This document shows positions 10,531-21,834 of a stretch of DNA of 64,000 bases, one piece after another (positions within the stretch are counted from its first letter, which is position 1; the number at the start of each line of letters is the position of its first letter). The notes below the pieces were generated by a model that worked only from the letters and a program-made list of their open reading frames with translations, did not search any database and had not been told where the DNA came from. The stretch is from positions 14,120,656-14,184,655 of the forward strand of contig NC_083590.1 in NCBI RefSeq assembly GCF_027579695.1. The letters are read 5' to 3'. The stretch is from Neoarius graeffei (lineage: Eukaryota > Chordata > Actinopteri > Siluriformes > Ariidae). The position numbers and the translations under genes are program-made.

Positions 10531-11225
10531 CCAAAAGATCTTTACTACTTTAAAGTGCACATCATGGGTAAATCAGTGGCGGCTGGTAGTCTTTCAAACA
10601 GGGGAGGCTGGTCGGTTACAATATTTCCAGATTTTAAAAGAAAAAAGAAAAAACACATCAATTTTGCCCATACTCTTGCCTCTGATCTGGCTGATTGTTG
10701 GCAGGGTCACAAACTGTGAAATAACAGGTTCTTTTGGCCCATTAGCCTACTGTCCAATATACATGATGGTGATTTTGGGGGGGGGGTATATTTTAACATT
10801 TTATATTTTAAAATTGTGGCATGTGGCATGTTGTTTAAAAATTGATCATTATTGAAAGCAGCTCTTTGTCAGGAACCTCAGCAGTAACAGCAGAGTGTTC
10901 TGGAATAGGCACAAGCACTGACCTTGGGGAGCCAAACATAGAGCTGGGTGCCACACATTTCATTCAAATACAGTTTCCCTATATTTTACTTATTTTGACT
11001 GAGAAATGTTTGATTGACAATTTTGATAACCCTTCACTTTTAATCCAGGTCTGTAGTGTGAAATGTTCTCGGCTGTGTTTTTGTTTAAAAATGCTTTCCA
11101 AATTGTACCTGTGTTTAATTCATATCCAGATAAATATATATTCCAATATAATATACTCAGCATAAACATTTTAAATAGATTCTATATTTTTGGTCCATCC
11201 ATGACATATTACTAAAGTAGCCTAT

Positions 11226-11429
11226 TTACTGTTGTTGATGTGGGTCACTTGCTGTTAGCCAATTCACTTTCTTGTACCAGGAGAGCTGAAAGGAACGAGT
11301 ATTATTCCCTACCTTTTTCACCAAGTCAATTTGAGGTGTTGGTCTACCCTGCTCTTTAATTTTAATTTTTTCCTCGAAAGGAAGACTGGCAAATGGCTTC
11401 GCCAAAATTAAATCAACAATGCTCGGCAT
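11226..11429 (-). CDS. N-terminal exon of a ZMYM1/TTF-finger hAT transposase
   Basis: Encodes 67 residues starting MPSIVDLILAKPF and containing GRPTPQIDLVKKVGNNT, then FQLSWYKKVNWLTASDP. The GRPTP...RxFQxxWYxxxxWLTAS pattern precedes the TTF-type zinc finger in ZMYM1-like hAT proteins. A GTAAAT splice donor sits at the end (just before the TAA), so the frame is probably an exon rather than a complete protein; the finger and catalytic exons are missing here. The paralogue at 52900-53103 conserves 62 or more of the 67 positions, suggesting the frame was under constraint until recently. Confidence 0.6.
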   Translation of the reverse strand: MPSIVDLILAKPFASLPFEEKIKIKEQGRPTPQIDLVKKVGNNTRSFQLSWYKKVNWLTASDPHQQQ

Positions 11430-11629
11430 CCGCGCGCAGCTTTCTTGCTAGCTGACTAGCCCCCTCAAGTTCAAGTTCAGTCATTCAAATAAACAAAATT
11501 TCTGGAACTAAGATAGCAAACTTGACAACACTATATTCACACTTTATTTACAATGAAAATATATGCAAACTAAAAAAGCTGGTAGAAACCGTATGTAATG
11601 AATGAAATCGAAATGTAAGCTGATCTCTT

Positions 11630-11795
11630 ACAATAATAATAATACATCTATTTTGTATAGCGCTTTTCATGGTACTCAAAGACGCTTTACAGGAGGTTCA
11701 AACATACACACATACACACACACAAAATTTTTTTTTCCCAAGGACGCTTTACAATAATAGACAAGGAGAAGAAAAAAAATACACCAATACACACA
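11630..11795 (-). mobile_element. L2-type LINE/SINE 3' tail fragment
   Basis: Minus strand reads GTAAAGCGTCTTTGAGTACC, ATGAAAAGCGCTATACAAAA and then ATTATTATTATT, the conserved 3' end of L2-mobilised elements. The paralogous hAT copy lacks it, giving an empty-site comparison. A CA-rich stretch (11702-11726) is included. Confidence 0.7.
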
Positions 11796-12319
11796 AGACA
11801 CCACACCACTTGCGAACCTGCATGGAACTGAACTGAAATTCACTGCTGCCTGTCTATTTGAAACGAGCTGTCAATCAAAGAAAATATCTGGCCGCTTTCA
11901 CCAATCACCAGTCTCCTCGTGGAAAGCTTTGCCATGTCCCTCCCACTGTGAGGCTGGGAGTCCGTGGGCGGGCATTTTCGCAGTATTTGTCCAATAATCA
12001 TCTTGCATTTTGATATTGAAAAGCGCATAGCTCCCAAATGCCATTGAAGTCCACTGAGGCTGGGCTGCATCGCGTTGTCACGAGGGGGAAAAACTCACAC
12101 ACACATTAGGCGAACTGGGGAAAGTTATAACAGAATGATTTTGCACTGTAGTTGGGTTGAGCACATATATTTCTATGATTCTGGATATGAAATAGCAATG
12201 TTAGAAGGTTGGCTGGCTATAACATAAGCCTAGCGCAATTCATCCTACACGATGTTCGTCATTTTTAGAGGAGGCTGAGCCTCCCTCATTGTCTTAGAGC
12301 AATCTCCCGTGGGGTAAAT

Positions 12320-12628
12320 TCAGGAGCAAGATCAATGTAATTCTCCTATTTTATATTAAACTTTGGGCAAATATCTGTCACATTTTGCATTTTGTGCAAT
12401 TTTTTTACCTTGGGCAATACCAGAAAAATTCAGTTGAAATCAAGCCATTTGAGGCAAATTCGTCTGCCTCTGAAAAAACTTGCCATTTGGATTTCCTGGG
12501 AAACATTGATTTTCGTCATGTCATGTGTGGGATGCCTCCCTCTGAATCCTACGTCAGCGCTGGTTTGCTTATGAGAAAACGACCTGGTGGTTTTCTGCAA
12601 ATTTCTTCGTTATCATGTAATTATTTAA
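12320..12628. other. Intergenic or transposon-internal DNA before a THAP start
   Basis: No gene was recognised. It contains several CATTTTGC-type words and leads into the THAP-like ATG at 12629. Confidence 0.35.
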
Positions 12629-12725
12629 ATGGTTAACAGATGTATCATAGGAGGATGTAGCAACACCAATCTTGATGGGATTAGTACTCATCATTTTCCA
12701 AAAGACTGGACAATGAGAGAGAAAA
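12629..12725 (+). pseudogene. THAP-domain start, truncated
   Basis: The first 30 or so codons read MVNRCIIGGCSNTNLDGIS and then THHFPKDWTMREK, matching the start of THAP zinc fingers (C-x4-C, followed by HxFP). After residue 33 the frame loses all similarity: the Trp, second Cys and His of the C2CH module are absent. It is probably the edge of a THAP-type DNA transposon or a decayed gene. Confidence 0.6.
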
Positions 12726-12966
12726 AGGAGCGCTTGGTCTACATAGGCTGTGCACTGAAACTGCGCAAGCTCTCACAGCCTGCTGATGCTTCCGCAGGTG
12801 ACGTCATGAATCTGGCTCCAGACTCCCTTGGGATTTTTCCAGATGCGTTTTGTTATTTTATTTTTTTCTGCTGTAGACAGATGGCCTTGTGCAAAATTAC
12901 CCTTCTGGATGAGTGTGTAAAGGGACATTTTCATATTAAAAAAAAAACAAAATTTGTCCAGAATAT

Positions 12967-15900
12967 CTCGTCTCGTCACATCTCATCTCGTCTCGTCTCG
13001 TCTTCTTCCGCTTTATCCGGGACCGGGTCGTGGAGGCAGCAGTCTAAGCATGGAAGCCCAAACTTCCCTTTCCCCAGACACCTCGGCCAGCTCCTCGGGA
13101 AGAACACCGAGGCATTCCCAGGCCAGCCGAGAGACATAGTCCCTCCAGCGTGTCCTGGGTCTTCCCCAGGGCCTCCTCCTGGGGGGACATGCCTGGAACA
13201 CCTCCCCAGATAGGCATCCAGGTGGCATCCGAAAGAGATGCCCGAGCCACCTCAGCTGATTCCTCTCGATGTGGAGGAGCAGCGGCTCTATTCCGAGCTC
13301 CTCCCGAGTGACTGTGCTTCTCACCCTATTTCTAAGGGAGCGCCCAGCCACCCTGCGAATGAAATTAATTTCGTCTGCTTGTATCCGCGATCTTGTTGTT
13401 TCGGTCATTACCCAAAGCTCATGACCATAGGTAAGAGTCGGAACGTAGATCGACCAGTAAATTGAGAGCTTCGCCTTTTGGCTCAGCTCCTTCTTCACCA
13501 CGATGGACCGGTAAAGCGACCGCATCACTGTGGAGGCTGCACCGATCCGCCTGTCGATCTCATGCTCCATCCTTCCCTCACTCGTGAACAAGATCCCGAG
13601 ATACTTAAACTCCTCCACTTGAGGCAGGACTTCTCCACCAAGCTGGAGAGTGCAAGCCACCCTTTTCCGGTCGAGAACCATGGCCTCGGACTTGGAGGTG
13701 CTGATTCTCATCCCAGCCGCTTCACACTCGACTGCAAACCGCCCCAGTGCATGCTGAAGGTCCTGGTTTGAAGAAGCCAACAGGACAACATCATCCACAA
13801 AAAGCAGAGATGAAATCCTGTGGTTCCCAAACAGGATTCCTTCTGGCCCCTGGCTGCGCCTAGAAATTCTGTCCATAAAAATTATGAACAGAACTGGTGA
13901 CAAAGGGCAGCCCTGCCGGAGTCCAACATGCACTGGGAACAGGTCTGACTTACTGCCGGCAATGCGAACCAGACTCCTGCTCCGTTCGTACACGGACCAG
14001 ACAGCCCTTAGCAAAGAGCCCCGAACCCCATACTCCCGAAGCACCCCCCACAGAATACCACGGGGGACACAGTCGAATGCCTTCTCTAGATCCAGAAAGC
14101 ACATGTGGACTGGTTGGGCAAACTCCCATGAACCCTCAAGCACCCTATGAAGGGTATAGAGCTGGTCCAGTGTTCCGCGACCAGGACGAAAACCGCATTG
14201 TTCCTCCTGGATCCGAGGTTCGACTTTTGGTCGAATTCTCCTCTCCAGTACCCTGGAGTAAACCTTCCCTGGGAGGCTGAGAAGTGTGATTCCCCTATAA
14301 TTGGAGCACACTCTCCGGTCCCCTTTCTTAAAAAGAGGGACCACCACCCCAGTCTGCCACTCCAGAGGCACTGTCCCTGACTGCCACGCGATGTTGCGGA
14401 GGCATGTCAACCAAGACAGCCCCACAACATCCAGAGACTTGAGATACTCAGGGCGGATCTCATCCACCCCCGGTGCCTTGCCACCGAGGAGCTTGCAAAC
14501 CACCTCAATGACTTTGGCTTGGGTAATGGATGAGTCCACCTCTGAGTCATCAGCCTCAGTCTCCTCAGTGGAAGATATGACGGTGGGATTGAGGAGATCC
14601 TCAAAGTATTCCTTCCACCACCCAACAATGTCCCCAGTCAAGGTCAACAGCTCCCCACCCACACTGTAAACAGTGTTGGCAGAGTACTGCTTCCCCCTCC
14701 TGAGGCGCCGGACGGATTGCCAGAATTTCTTCGAGGCCAACCGATAGTCCTTCTCCATGGCCTCCCCGAACTCCTCCCAGTTCCGAGTTTTTGCCTCCTC
14801 AACTGCCCGAGCTGCAGCACGCCTGGCCTGCCGATACCCGTCAGCTGCCTCAGGAGTCCTGGAGGTCAACATGGCCTGATAAGACTCCTTCTTCAGCTTG
14901 ACAGCATCCCTTACTTCTGGTGTCCACCACCGGGTTTGGGGATTGCTGCCATGACAGGCACCGGAGACCTTGCGGCCACAGCTCTGAACAGCTGCATCCA
15001 CAATGGAGGTAGAGAACATGGTCCACTCAGACTCAATGTCCCCCGCCTCCCTCACAAGCTGGGAAAAGCTCTCCCCGAGGTGGGAGTTAAAGACCTCCCC
15101 AACAGAGTGCTCGGCCAGACGTTCCCAGCAGACCCTCACCATACGTTTGGGCCTGCCAGGTCTGTCCAGCTTCCTCCTCTGCCAGTGGATCCAACTCACC
15201 ACCAGGTGGTGATCAGTTGACAGCTCAGCCCCTCTCTTCACCCGAGTGTCCAAGACATGGGGCCGGAGATCAGATGAAACGACTACAAAGTCTATCATCG
15301 ACCTCCGACCTAAGGTGTCCTGGTGCCACGTGCACTTATGGACACTCCTATGCTCGAACATGGTGTTCATTATGGACAAACCGTGACTAGCACAGAAGTC
15401 CAATAACAAAACACCACTCGGGTTCAGATCGGGGAGGCCGTTCCTCCCAACCACGCCCCTCCAGGTGTCACTGTCGTCGCCCACGTGAGCATTGAAGTCC
15501 CCCAGTAGCACAGTGGAGTCCCCAGTCTGAGCACCCCTCAGTACCTCTCCCAGGGACTCCAAGAAGGCCGGATACTCTATACTGCTATTTGGCCCGTAGG
15601 CACAAACAACAGCAAGAGCCCTCTCCCCAATCCGAAGGCGCAGAGAGGCGACCCAATCGTTCACTGGGGTAAACTCCAACACATGGCGGCTGAGCTGGGG
15701 AGCTATAAGCAAGCCCACACCAGCCCGCCGCCGCTCATCATGGGTGACTCCAGAGAAGTGGAGAGTCCAGCCCCTCTCGAGGAGCTGGGTTCCAGAGCCC
15801 AAGCTGTACATGGAGGTGAGCCTGACTATCTCTAGCTGGTACCTCTCAACCTCCCGCACAAGCTCAGGCTCTTTCCCCCCCAGTGAAGTGACAGTCCATG

Positions 15901-16345
15901 TCCCAACAACCAGCCGCTGTGTCCGGGGATCAGGTCGTCGAGGCCCCTGCCTTCGACTGCCACCCAATCCACACTGCACCAGTCCCCTACTGTTACCTCT
16001 GTGGGTGGTGAACCCACAGGAGGTCGGGCCCACGTCACCTCTTCGGGCTGAACCCGGCCGGGCCCCATGGGCAAAGGCCCAGCCACCAAGCGCTCGTATA
16101 TGAGCCCCAACCCCAGGCCTGGCTCCAGGGTGGGGCCCTGGCTGCGTCATACTGGGCGACGTCACGGTCCTTGGTTTTTTCTCCATAGGGGTTTTGGTGA
16201 ACTGCTCTTGGTCTGGCCTGTCACCTAGGACCTGTCTGCCTTGGGAAACCCTAACAGAGGCATAATGCCCCCGACAACATAGCTCCTAGGATCATTCAAG
16301 CACACAAACCCCTCCACCACAATAAGGTGGCAGTTCTAGGAGGGG
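12967..16345 (-). mobile_element. Rex3: Rex3 (RTE-clade) LINE, near full length
   Basis: Flanked by the 12-bp duplication TGTCCAGAATAT (12955-12966 and 16346-16357). The 5' untranslated region is about 160 bp, a single 1057-codon ORF follows, and the 3' end is only 46 bp of GACGA/GATGA words. Two sites used as diagnostic Rex3 PCR primer positions, as I remember them, are present near 13896-13916 and 14339-14359. The intact ORF and perfect duplication indicate a young copy. Confidence 0.92.
13013..16186 (-). CDS. Rex3 endonuclease/reverse transcriptase, uninterrupted
   Basis: 1057 residues. An APE-type endonuclease spans roughly residues 90-310 ([28 protein letters not shown] with the catalytic His). 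The RT spans roughly 560-840: [40 protein letters not shown] and the catalytic box FVDD (family copies usually FADD). The C-terminal part has [11 protein letters not shown], as in RTE LINEs. Two substitutions may matter: the endonuclease motif I reads TWTVTSL where family members usually have Asn in TWNVTSL, and Val precedes DD in the RT box. The start is the first Met after the 5' region. Confidence 0.92.
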   Translation of the reverse strand: MEKKPRTVTSPSMTQPGPHPGARPGVGAHIRALGGWAFAHGARPGSARRGDVGPTSCGFTTHRGNSRGLVQCGLGGSRRQGPRRPDPRTQRLVVGTWTVTSLGGKEPELVREVERYQLEIVRLTSMYSLGSGTQLLERGWTLHFSGVTHDERRRAGVGLLIAPQLSRHVLEFTPVNDWVASLRLRIGERALAVVCAYGPNSSIEYPAFLESLGEVLRGAQTGDSTVLLGDFNAHVGDDSDTWRGVVGRNGLPDLNPSGVLLLDFCASHGLSIMNTMFEHRSVHKCTWHQDTLGRRSMIDFVVVSSDLRPHVLDTRVKRGAELSTDHHLVVSWIHWQRRKLDRPGRPKRMVRVCWERLAEHSVGEVFNSHLGESFSQLVREAGDIESEWTMFSTSIVDAAVQSCGRKVSGACHGSNPQTRWWTPEVRDAVKLKKESYQAMLTSRTPEAADGYRQARRAAARAVEEAKTRNWEEFGEAMEKDYRLASKKFWQSVRRLRRGKQYSANTVYSVGGELLTLTGDIVGWWKEYFEDLLNPTVISSTEETEADDSEVDSSITQAKVIEVVCKLLGGKAPGVDEIRPEYLKSLDVVGLSWLTCLRNIAWQSGTVPLEWQTGVVVPLFKKGDRRVCSNYRGITLLSLPGKVYSRVLERRIRPKVEPRIQEEQCGFRPGRGTLDQLYTLHRVLEGSWEFAQPVHMCFLDLEKAFDCVPRGILWGVLREYGVRGSLLRAVWSVYERSRSLVRIAGSKSDLFPVHVGLRQGCPLSPVLFIIFMDRISRRSQGPEGILFGNHRISSLLFVDDVVLLASSNQDLQHALGRFAVECEAAGMRISTSKSEAMVLDRKRVACTLQLGGEVLPQVEEFKYLGILFTSEGRMEHEIDRRIGAASTVMRSLYRSIVVKKELSQKAKLSIYWSIYVPTLTYGHELWVMTETTRSRIQADEINFIRRVAGRSLRNRVRSTVTREELGIEPLLLHIERNQLRWLGHLFRMPPGCLSGEVFQACPPRRRPWGRPRTRWRDYVSRLAWECLGVLPEELAEVSGEREVWASMLRLLPPRPGPG

Positions 16346-16451
16346 TGTCCAGAATATGCACTTTAAAATTAAACAAGCACCTTATATCTAGGGTTAGGTT
16401 TCCACACATCAGGAGTAATAATAAATATAAATTTAGTTCAAGTTTAAAGTT

Positions 16452-16824
16452 GGCGGCACGGTGGTGTAGTGGTTAGCGCTGTCGCCTCACAGCAAGAAGG
16501 TCCTGGGTTCGAGCCCCGGGGCTCGCGAGGGCCTTTCTGTGTGGAGTTTGCATGTTCTCCCAATGTCCACGTGGGTTTCCTCCGGGTGCTCCGGTTTCCC
16601 CCACAGTCCAAAGACATGCAGGTTAGGTTAACTGGTGACTCTAAATTGACCGTAGGTGTGAATGTGAGTGTGAATGGTTGTCTGTGTCTATGTGTCAGCC
16701 CTGTGATGACCTGGCGACTTGTCCAGGGTGTACCCCGCCTTTCGCCCGTAGTCAACTGGGATAGGATCCAGCTTGCCTGCGACCCTGTAGAAGGATAAAG
16801 CGGCTAGAGATAATGAGATGAATG
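16452..16824 (+). mobile_element. tRNA-derived SINE (copy 3)
   Basis: Full-length plus-strand copy from GGCGGCACGGTGGTG to GATAATGAGATG. Duplication AAGTTTAAAGTT at 16440-16451 and 16825-16836. Confidence 0.95.
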
Positions 16825-16836
16825 AAGTTTAAAGTT

Positions 16837-17388
16837 CAAATTAAATGTTTTAGGTGACTTTTGATTTTCACAGATTTTCTTTCCATATACCAATAATGTA
16901 TCCCAGGTTTTTGTTTTGGCTAGAGATTAGTCATGAACAACCAGGACATTTCAGTGAGTCGGATTATTTGACTCAAATCACCAATAAGAGCCGACTCTTT
17001 TGGCTGTCAAACGATTCGCTGTCATTTCTGCCTTAGCCAAAACGTTTGCGATATTATGTCCCGTGGTTGATCTGCTGTTGTCAGGTTTCAGCTCGAACTG
17101 TGTATTGAACACTTACTTAGATCTTCCATTGCTACATTGCTTAGATCGACAACAAGAGAAAGAAAGGAATGAGTCGGATTTCAGCAGTCACTCAAATGAT
17201 TCGGTTCAAAGAGTCGACTCGTTTGCAACATAAAAATCACATCACACTCACATATTATATTGGCACAGTAAATGCACTGATTAAACATTAATATGCAACA
17301 TAATACATACAAAGTAGACTACAGATGTGTTTCAGACACTATTCATCAATTCCCTTCTTTCAGGTAAAAGAAAAAAAAAGGCTCATGA
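16837..17388. other. Intergenic DNA with diverged GATTCG/GAGTCG words
   Basis: Contains scattered words GAGTCGGATT, ACGATTCGCT, GATTCGGTTC and GAGTCGACTC (16958-17222), a type of diverged inverted repeat common in fish genomes. No coding feature was recognised. If the HSR exon is real, its downstream intron lies here. Confidence 0.45.
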
Positions 17389-17574
17389 TCATGTGCAGTA
17401 TAGAGCAGCTCTTGCCTGGTAGAGCTTCTCAGGTACCAGGTTGTGGTCTCGGAGCTGGTTGAGGAAGGTGTGCGGTTCCTCCATGCAAGAGATCTCTGTC
17501 TTCTTGCAGTGAAAAAACTTCATCATCTCCTCTTTAGTGAGAAAATCCAGCGGATCCATTGGGTCTCTGTTCAT
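17389..17574 (-). CDS. HSR (SP100/SP140-type) domain exon, partial gene
   Basis: From ATG at 17574 the frame reads MNRDPMDPLDFLTKEEMMKF, then FHCKKTEISCMEEPHTFLNQ and LRDHNLVPEKLYQ. The pattern F(F/R)xxKKTEIS...PxxFLxxLRDxxLVxExLY is that of the homogeneously staining region domain found in SP100, SP140 and AIRE-related nuclear-body proteins. After LYQ (codon ends 17416) the sequence CAG/GCAAGA could be a GC-type splice donor; if not, the frame stops 8 residues later, truncated within HSR. No further exon was found downstream. This is one of the few likely host genes here; it may be a pseudogene. Confidence 0.6.
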   Translation of the reverse strand: MNRDPMDPLDFLTKEEMMKFFHCKKTEISCMEEPHTFLNQLRDHNLVPEKLYQARAALYCT

Positions 17575-17794
17575 CCGTCTGCTCTCTACTCAAATACATC
17601 CATTATTCTAAAGGGACAATAAAACACCAGCTCTGGAAGATGTAAATGTCAGACTCTACCTTCCTGATCCCGAACAGGGCTGAGTGCTTTGGCGTTGATT
17701 GCTGAAGATTTGTTTTGGTGATATAAATCTGAAATCTCCTCCAATCTCCCGCCTTCCTGGATTTGTTTGCGCTGCTCACTTCCACACTCGAAAC

Positions 17795-17820
17795 CCGGAA
17801 GTTAGAAACGAAACCGAAAG
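17795..17820 (-). promoter_or_regulatory. IRF/ISRE-like element with adjacent ETS-type site
   Basis: Plus-strand GAAACGAAACCGAAAG at 17805-17820 contains GAAACCGAAAG, the GAAANNGAAA core bound by IRF factors, preceded by CCGGAAGT (17795-17802), an ETS-type core. It lies 231 bp upstream of the HSR exon start. SP100-family genes are interferon-inducible in mammals, which makes the placement meaningful, but function is inferred. Confidence 0.5.
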
Positions 17821-17889
17821 TAGTGAACCCGAGGGCGGGGGATTCAGCAAATTTGTAAACAGTTGTAGGTTCTTTCACATAAAACAAGG

Positions 17890-18103
17890 AGAACTAGAAA
17901 GGCTCTCGGTAGAGCACAGACCTCCGCCAAGACACAAATTCAGATTTGCATCAAAATCTAATCAATTGTTCCTTGGCCCCTTGTCCACCTTTCTTCAAAA
18001 GTTCATCAAAATCCATTAACTACTTTTTGAGTTGGGAAAAGACAATATCTGCATACATATCAGAACCCTAGATTTGTCATGAATAGGCAGATGGATGGAT
18101 ATA
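17890..18103. other. Short intergenic stretch before Tc1 copy C
   Basis: Contains AGAGCACAGACCTCCGCCAAG (in part) and TTCATCAAAATCCATTAACTA, phrases I recognise from dispersed fish repeats but cannot name. No coding feature. Confidence 0.35.
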
Positions 18104-19706
18104 CAGTGGTGCTTGAAAATTTGTGAACCCTTTAGAATTTTCTATATTTCATAATATGGCCTAAAACATCATCAGATTTTCACACAAGTCCTAAAAGTAG
18201 ATAAAGAGAATCCAGTTAAACAAAAGAGACAAAAATATTATACTTGGTCATTTATTTATTGAGGAAAATGATCCAATATTACATATCTGTGAGTGGCAAA
18301 AGTATGTGAACCTTTGCATTCAGTATCTGGTGTGACCCCCTTGTGCAGCAATAACTGCAACTAAAAGTTTCCAGTAACTGTTGATCAGTCCTGCACACAG
18401 GCTTGGAAGAATTTTAGCCCATTCCTCCAAACAGAACAGCTTCAACTCTGGGATGTTGGTGGGTTTCCTCACATGAACTGCTCGCTTCAGGTCCTTCCAC
18501 AACATTTTGATTGGATTAAGGTCAGGACTTTGACTTGGCCATTCCAAAACATTAACTTTATTCTTCTCTAAGCATTATTTGGTAGAACGACTTCTGTGCT
18601 TAGGGTCGTTGTCTTGCTGCATGACCTACCTTCTCTTGAGATTCAGTTCATGGACAGATGTCCTGACATTTTCCTTTAGAATTCACTGGTATAATTCAGA
18701 ATTCATTGTTCTATCAATAATGGCAAGCTGTCCTGTCCCAGATGCAGCAAAACAGGCCCAAACCATGATACTACCACCACCATGTTTCACAGATGGGATA
18801 AGGTTCTTTAGCTGGAATGCAGTGTTTTCCTTTCTCCAAACATAACACTTCTCATTTAAACCAAAAAGTTCTATTTTGGTCTCATCCATCCACAAAACAT
18901 TTTTCCAATAGCCTTCTCTGGCTTGCCCACGCGATCTTTAGCAAACTGCAGATGAGCAGCAATGTTCTTTTTTGGAGAGCAGTGGCTTTCTCCTTGCAAC
19001 CGTGTCATGCACACCATTGTTGTTCAGTGTTCTCTTGATGGTGGACTCATGAACATTAGCCAATGTGAGAGAGGCCTTCAGTTGCTTAGAAGTTACCCTG
19101 GGGTCCTTTGTGGCCTTGCTGACTATTACACGCCTTGCTCTTGGAGTGATCTTTGTTGGTCGACCACTCCTGGGGAGGGTAACAATGGTTATGAATTTCC
19201 TCCATTTGTACACAATCTGTCTGACTGTGGATTGGTGGAGTCCAAACTCTTTAGAGATGGTTTTGTAACCTTTTCCAGCCTGATGAGCATCAACAATGCT
19301 TTTTCTGAGGTCCTCAGAAATCTCCTTTGTTCGTGCCATGATACACTTCCACAAACATGTGTTGTGAAGATCAGACTTTGATAGATCCCTGTTCTTTAAA
19401 TAAAACAGGGTGCCCACTCACACCTGATTGACATGCCATTGATTGAAAACACCTGACTCGAACTTCACCTTCAAATGAACTGCTAATCCTAGAGGTTCAC
19501 ATACTTTTGCCACTCACAGATATGTAATATTGGATCATTTTCCTCAATAAATAAATGACCAAGTACAATATTTTTGTCTCATCTGTTTAACTGGGTTCTC
19601 TTTATCTACTTTTAGGACTTGTGTGAAAATCTGATGATGTTTATGGTCATATTTATGCAGAAATATAGAAAATTCTAAAGGGTTCACAAACTTTCAAGCA
19701 CCACTG
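18104..19706 (-). mobile_element. Tc1-like transposon copy C, structurally complete
   Basis: 1603 bp, flanked by TA at 18102-18103 and 19707-19708, with the same ends and roughly 200-bp inverted repeats as copies A and B. Orientation is opposite. Confidence 0.95.
18320..19339 (-). pseudogene. Tc1-like transposase of copy C
   Basis: ATG at 19339 (MARTKEISEDLRKS). The HTH domain and GRPTKITPRARR linker are intact to about residue 133, then a frameshift near 18965 breaks the frame within [33 protein letters not shown] and PDLNPIKMLW follow in other frames; the last has Lys at the position of the catalytic Glu. The total span of 1020 bp equals an intact 339-residue transposase plus stop, so compensating indels are small. 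Confidence 0.88.
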
Positions 19707-19708
19707 TA

Positions 19709-19848
19709 AGTACAGGAAGTGTGTTTATTCAAAAATAGTCGGGCAAACAGTTCAAAAACACAAGACAGATTAAGGGTCATGAAACGGGCAATGGTTGAGT
19801 GAGGCTCAAACAGAATATCAAAGGTAAAGATGAAAGGCAGAGTCCAAA
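19709..19848. other. Unassigned, flank of the second Tc1-like family
   Basis: The stretch GTGTTTATTCAAAAATAGTC followed by GGGCAAACAGTTCAAAAAC resembles the polyadenylation region of an LTR read in reverse, and continues after the transposon at 21183. The element was not identified. Confidence 0.3.
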
Positions 19849-19850
19849 TA

Positions 19851-21180
19851 CAACCCCAATTCCAATAAAGTTGGGGCATTGTGTAAAACATCAATAAAAA
19901 CAGCATTTGAAGATCTGCGAATCTTGGAAACCCTATATTTCACTGAAAATAGTACAAAGACAAGATATCAGATGTTGAAACTGAGAATTTCTTTTTTCCA
20001 AAAAAATATATGCTCATTTTGAATTTGATGTCAGCAACACGTTTCAGAAAAGTTGGGATGGGGCAACAAAAGACTAAAAATGTTGTGTAATGCTGAGAAA
20101 AAAAACTCATCTGGTTAAATGGCAACAGGTCAGTAAGATGATTGGATATACAGTAAAAAGAGCATCCTCAAGAGATGGAGTCTCTCAGAAGTAAAGATGG
20201 GGAGGGGTGAAAGACTGTGTGGGCAAACAGTGCAACAATTTAAGAATAACATTCTTCAATGTAAAACTGCAAAGAATTTGTGGATCACAAACATCTATGG
20301 TCCATAATATCATTAAAAGATTCAGAGAATCTGGGGAAATCTCCGTATGCAAGAGACAAGGCTGAAAACTGACATTGGATGCCTGTGATCTTCAGGCCCT
20401 TAGGAGACACTGCATTAAAAGCAGACATGTGTCTGTAGTGGAAATCACTGTATGGGCTCAGGAACACTTCAGAAAACCATCGTCTGTGAAAACAGTTCAT
20501 CACTGCATCCACAAAGGCAAGTTAAAACCAGATATAAACAAGATCCAGAAATACCACCCCCTTCTCTGGGCCTGAACCCTTTTATGATGGATTGAGATGA
20601 AGTGCAAAATTCTTCCAAGGTCTGATGAGTCGAAATTAGAAATTCTTCCAGGACTTCCTTTCTTTCAGCAAGACAATGCCAAACCACTTTCTGCACTTAT
20701 TAAAATTGCATGGTTCCGTCGTAAAAGAGTCCGGGTGCTAAACTGGCCTGCCTGCAGTCCAGACCTGTCTCCCATTTAAAACATTTGGCACATTATGAAG
20801 CGCAAAACACGACAAAGGAGACTCCGAACTGTTGAGCAACTGAAATTGTATGTCAGGCAAGAGTGGGACAACATTTGTCTTTCAAATTACAGCAGTTGGT
20901 CTCCTCAGTTCCCAAATGTTACAATGTTAAAAGTAGAAGTGATGCAACACAGTGGTAATCACGCCCCTGCCCCAACTTTTCTGAAATGTTTTTCTGACAT
21001 CAAATTCAAAATGAGCATATATTTTTGAAAAAACAATAAAATTTCTCAATTTCAATGTTTGATATGTGGTCTTTGAACTATTTCCAGTGAAATACAGGAT
21101 TTCCAAAGTTTGCAAATTATCATATTCTGTTTTTATAGACTGTTTACACAGCGTCCCAACTTTTTTGGAATTGGGGTTTG
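19851..21180 (+). mobile_element. Tc1-like transposon, CAACCCCAATTCCAA family, decayed
   Basis: Ends CAACCCCAATTCCAATAAAG and (reverse) CAAACCCCAATTCCAAAAAA, flanked by TA at 19849-19850 and 21181-21182. Inverted repeats extend inward and include the phrase ATATATGCTCATTTTGAATT. Transposase remnants at 20375-20962 include LRRHCIKSRHVSVVEIT (HTH), FFQQDNAKPLSA and NWPACSPDLSPI (the second Asp and third acidic region) and VEQLKLYVRQEWDNI. Several stops and frameshifts are present. Confidence 0.85.
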
Positions 21181-21182
21181 TA

Positions 21183-21820
21183 ATGTCTCCCTAGTACAGT
21201 GGGCACTGAAAAACAGGCAGGCAGGATCAAGTTCACTTTTGTTTTTTATTTTCTAAACCAGCAATCAAAATATGCTTTTCAGTGGACTTGACGGGTTTTC
21301 ACTGTCCCAAAGCACGGGCGTGATTTCAGCCAGGGGAAGAGATCATCACTCTCTGCTCCTCTCACTGCACACAAACACACACAGACAGCTCATTAATTCA
21401 CAACAGGTGCTTCCACTTTGCCACTCACCTTCCCCAGCCTCGCTCTCCATTCACAAATGGGCACTTGACCACACCCTCACTGCCACAGGGTTGTATACAA
21501 AACAAAGTCAAGAACCAGAGTATCGAAACAGACTTGGTAACATGAGACACTAGGTATGGCACATACCGTATACTTCTCAAAGTCGGTGTGTTTTGAGGTC
21601 CTTATCATAGTGTGCTGTGATTGCGCTCTAATCCGGAACAGGTGTATGTGTGACCGGTGTGGTTCCGCACTGTGTTTTAGACAGAAAAGCTGTGACACTA
21701 GAATCTCTTTGGAGATGATCTCAGTTTATTGTGAGCCTGATATAATGAAGCAAAAGGACAAAGCACCTCCATGTAAATAGTGCTGCCCACTCCAGCTCCC
21801 AGACAAACATTAAAATAAAA
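21183..21820. other. Unassigned DNA
   Basis: No gene was recognised. Short open frames at 21272-21553 and 21556-21780 have no recognisable domains. A CACACA tract lies near 21370. Confidence 0.4.
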
Positions 21821-21834
21821 ATGTTGGCAAACCA

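Larger units (their letters stand above)
10574..12311 (-). mobile_element. hAT element, CAGTGGCGG family, left copy
   Basis: Begins CAGTGGCGGCTGG and ends GATTGCTCTAAGACAA (reverse) ...CCCGTG; termini pair as CAGTGGCGG/CACGGG. Flanked by GGGTAAAT at 10566-10573 and 12312-12319, a perfect 8-bp duplication. 1738 bp, homologous in inverted orientation to 50474-53748. It carries a 67-codon exon (11226-11429) and an L2-like tail insertion absent from the other copy. Confidence 0.88.

Noticed and set aside
10574-12311. P-element classification based on the THAP exon in the sister copy
   Set aside because: The THAP exon belongs to a nested element with its own ends; the outer element has hAT-type ends, an 8-bp duplication and a ZMYM1-like exon.
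13238-15220. Several long plus-strand open frames across the Rex3 element
   Set aside because: They lie antisense to the 1057-codon Rex3 frame, have no recognisable domain, and are explained by GC-rich coding sequence on the other strand.
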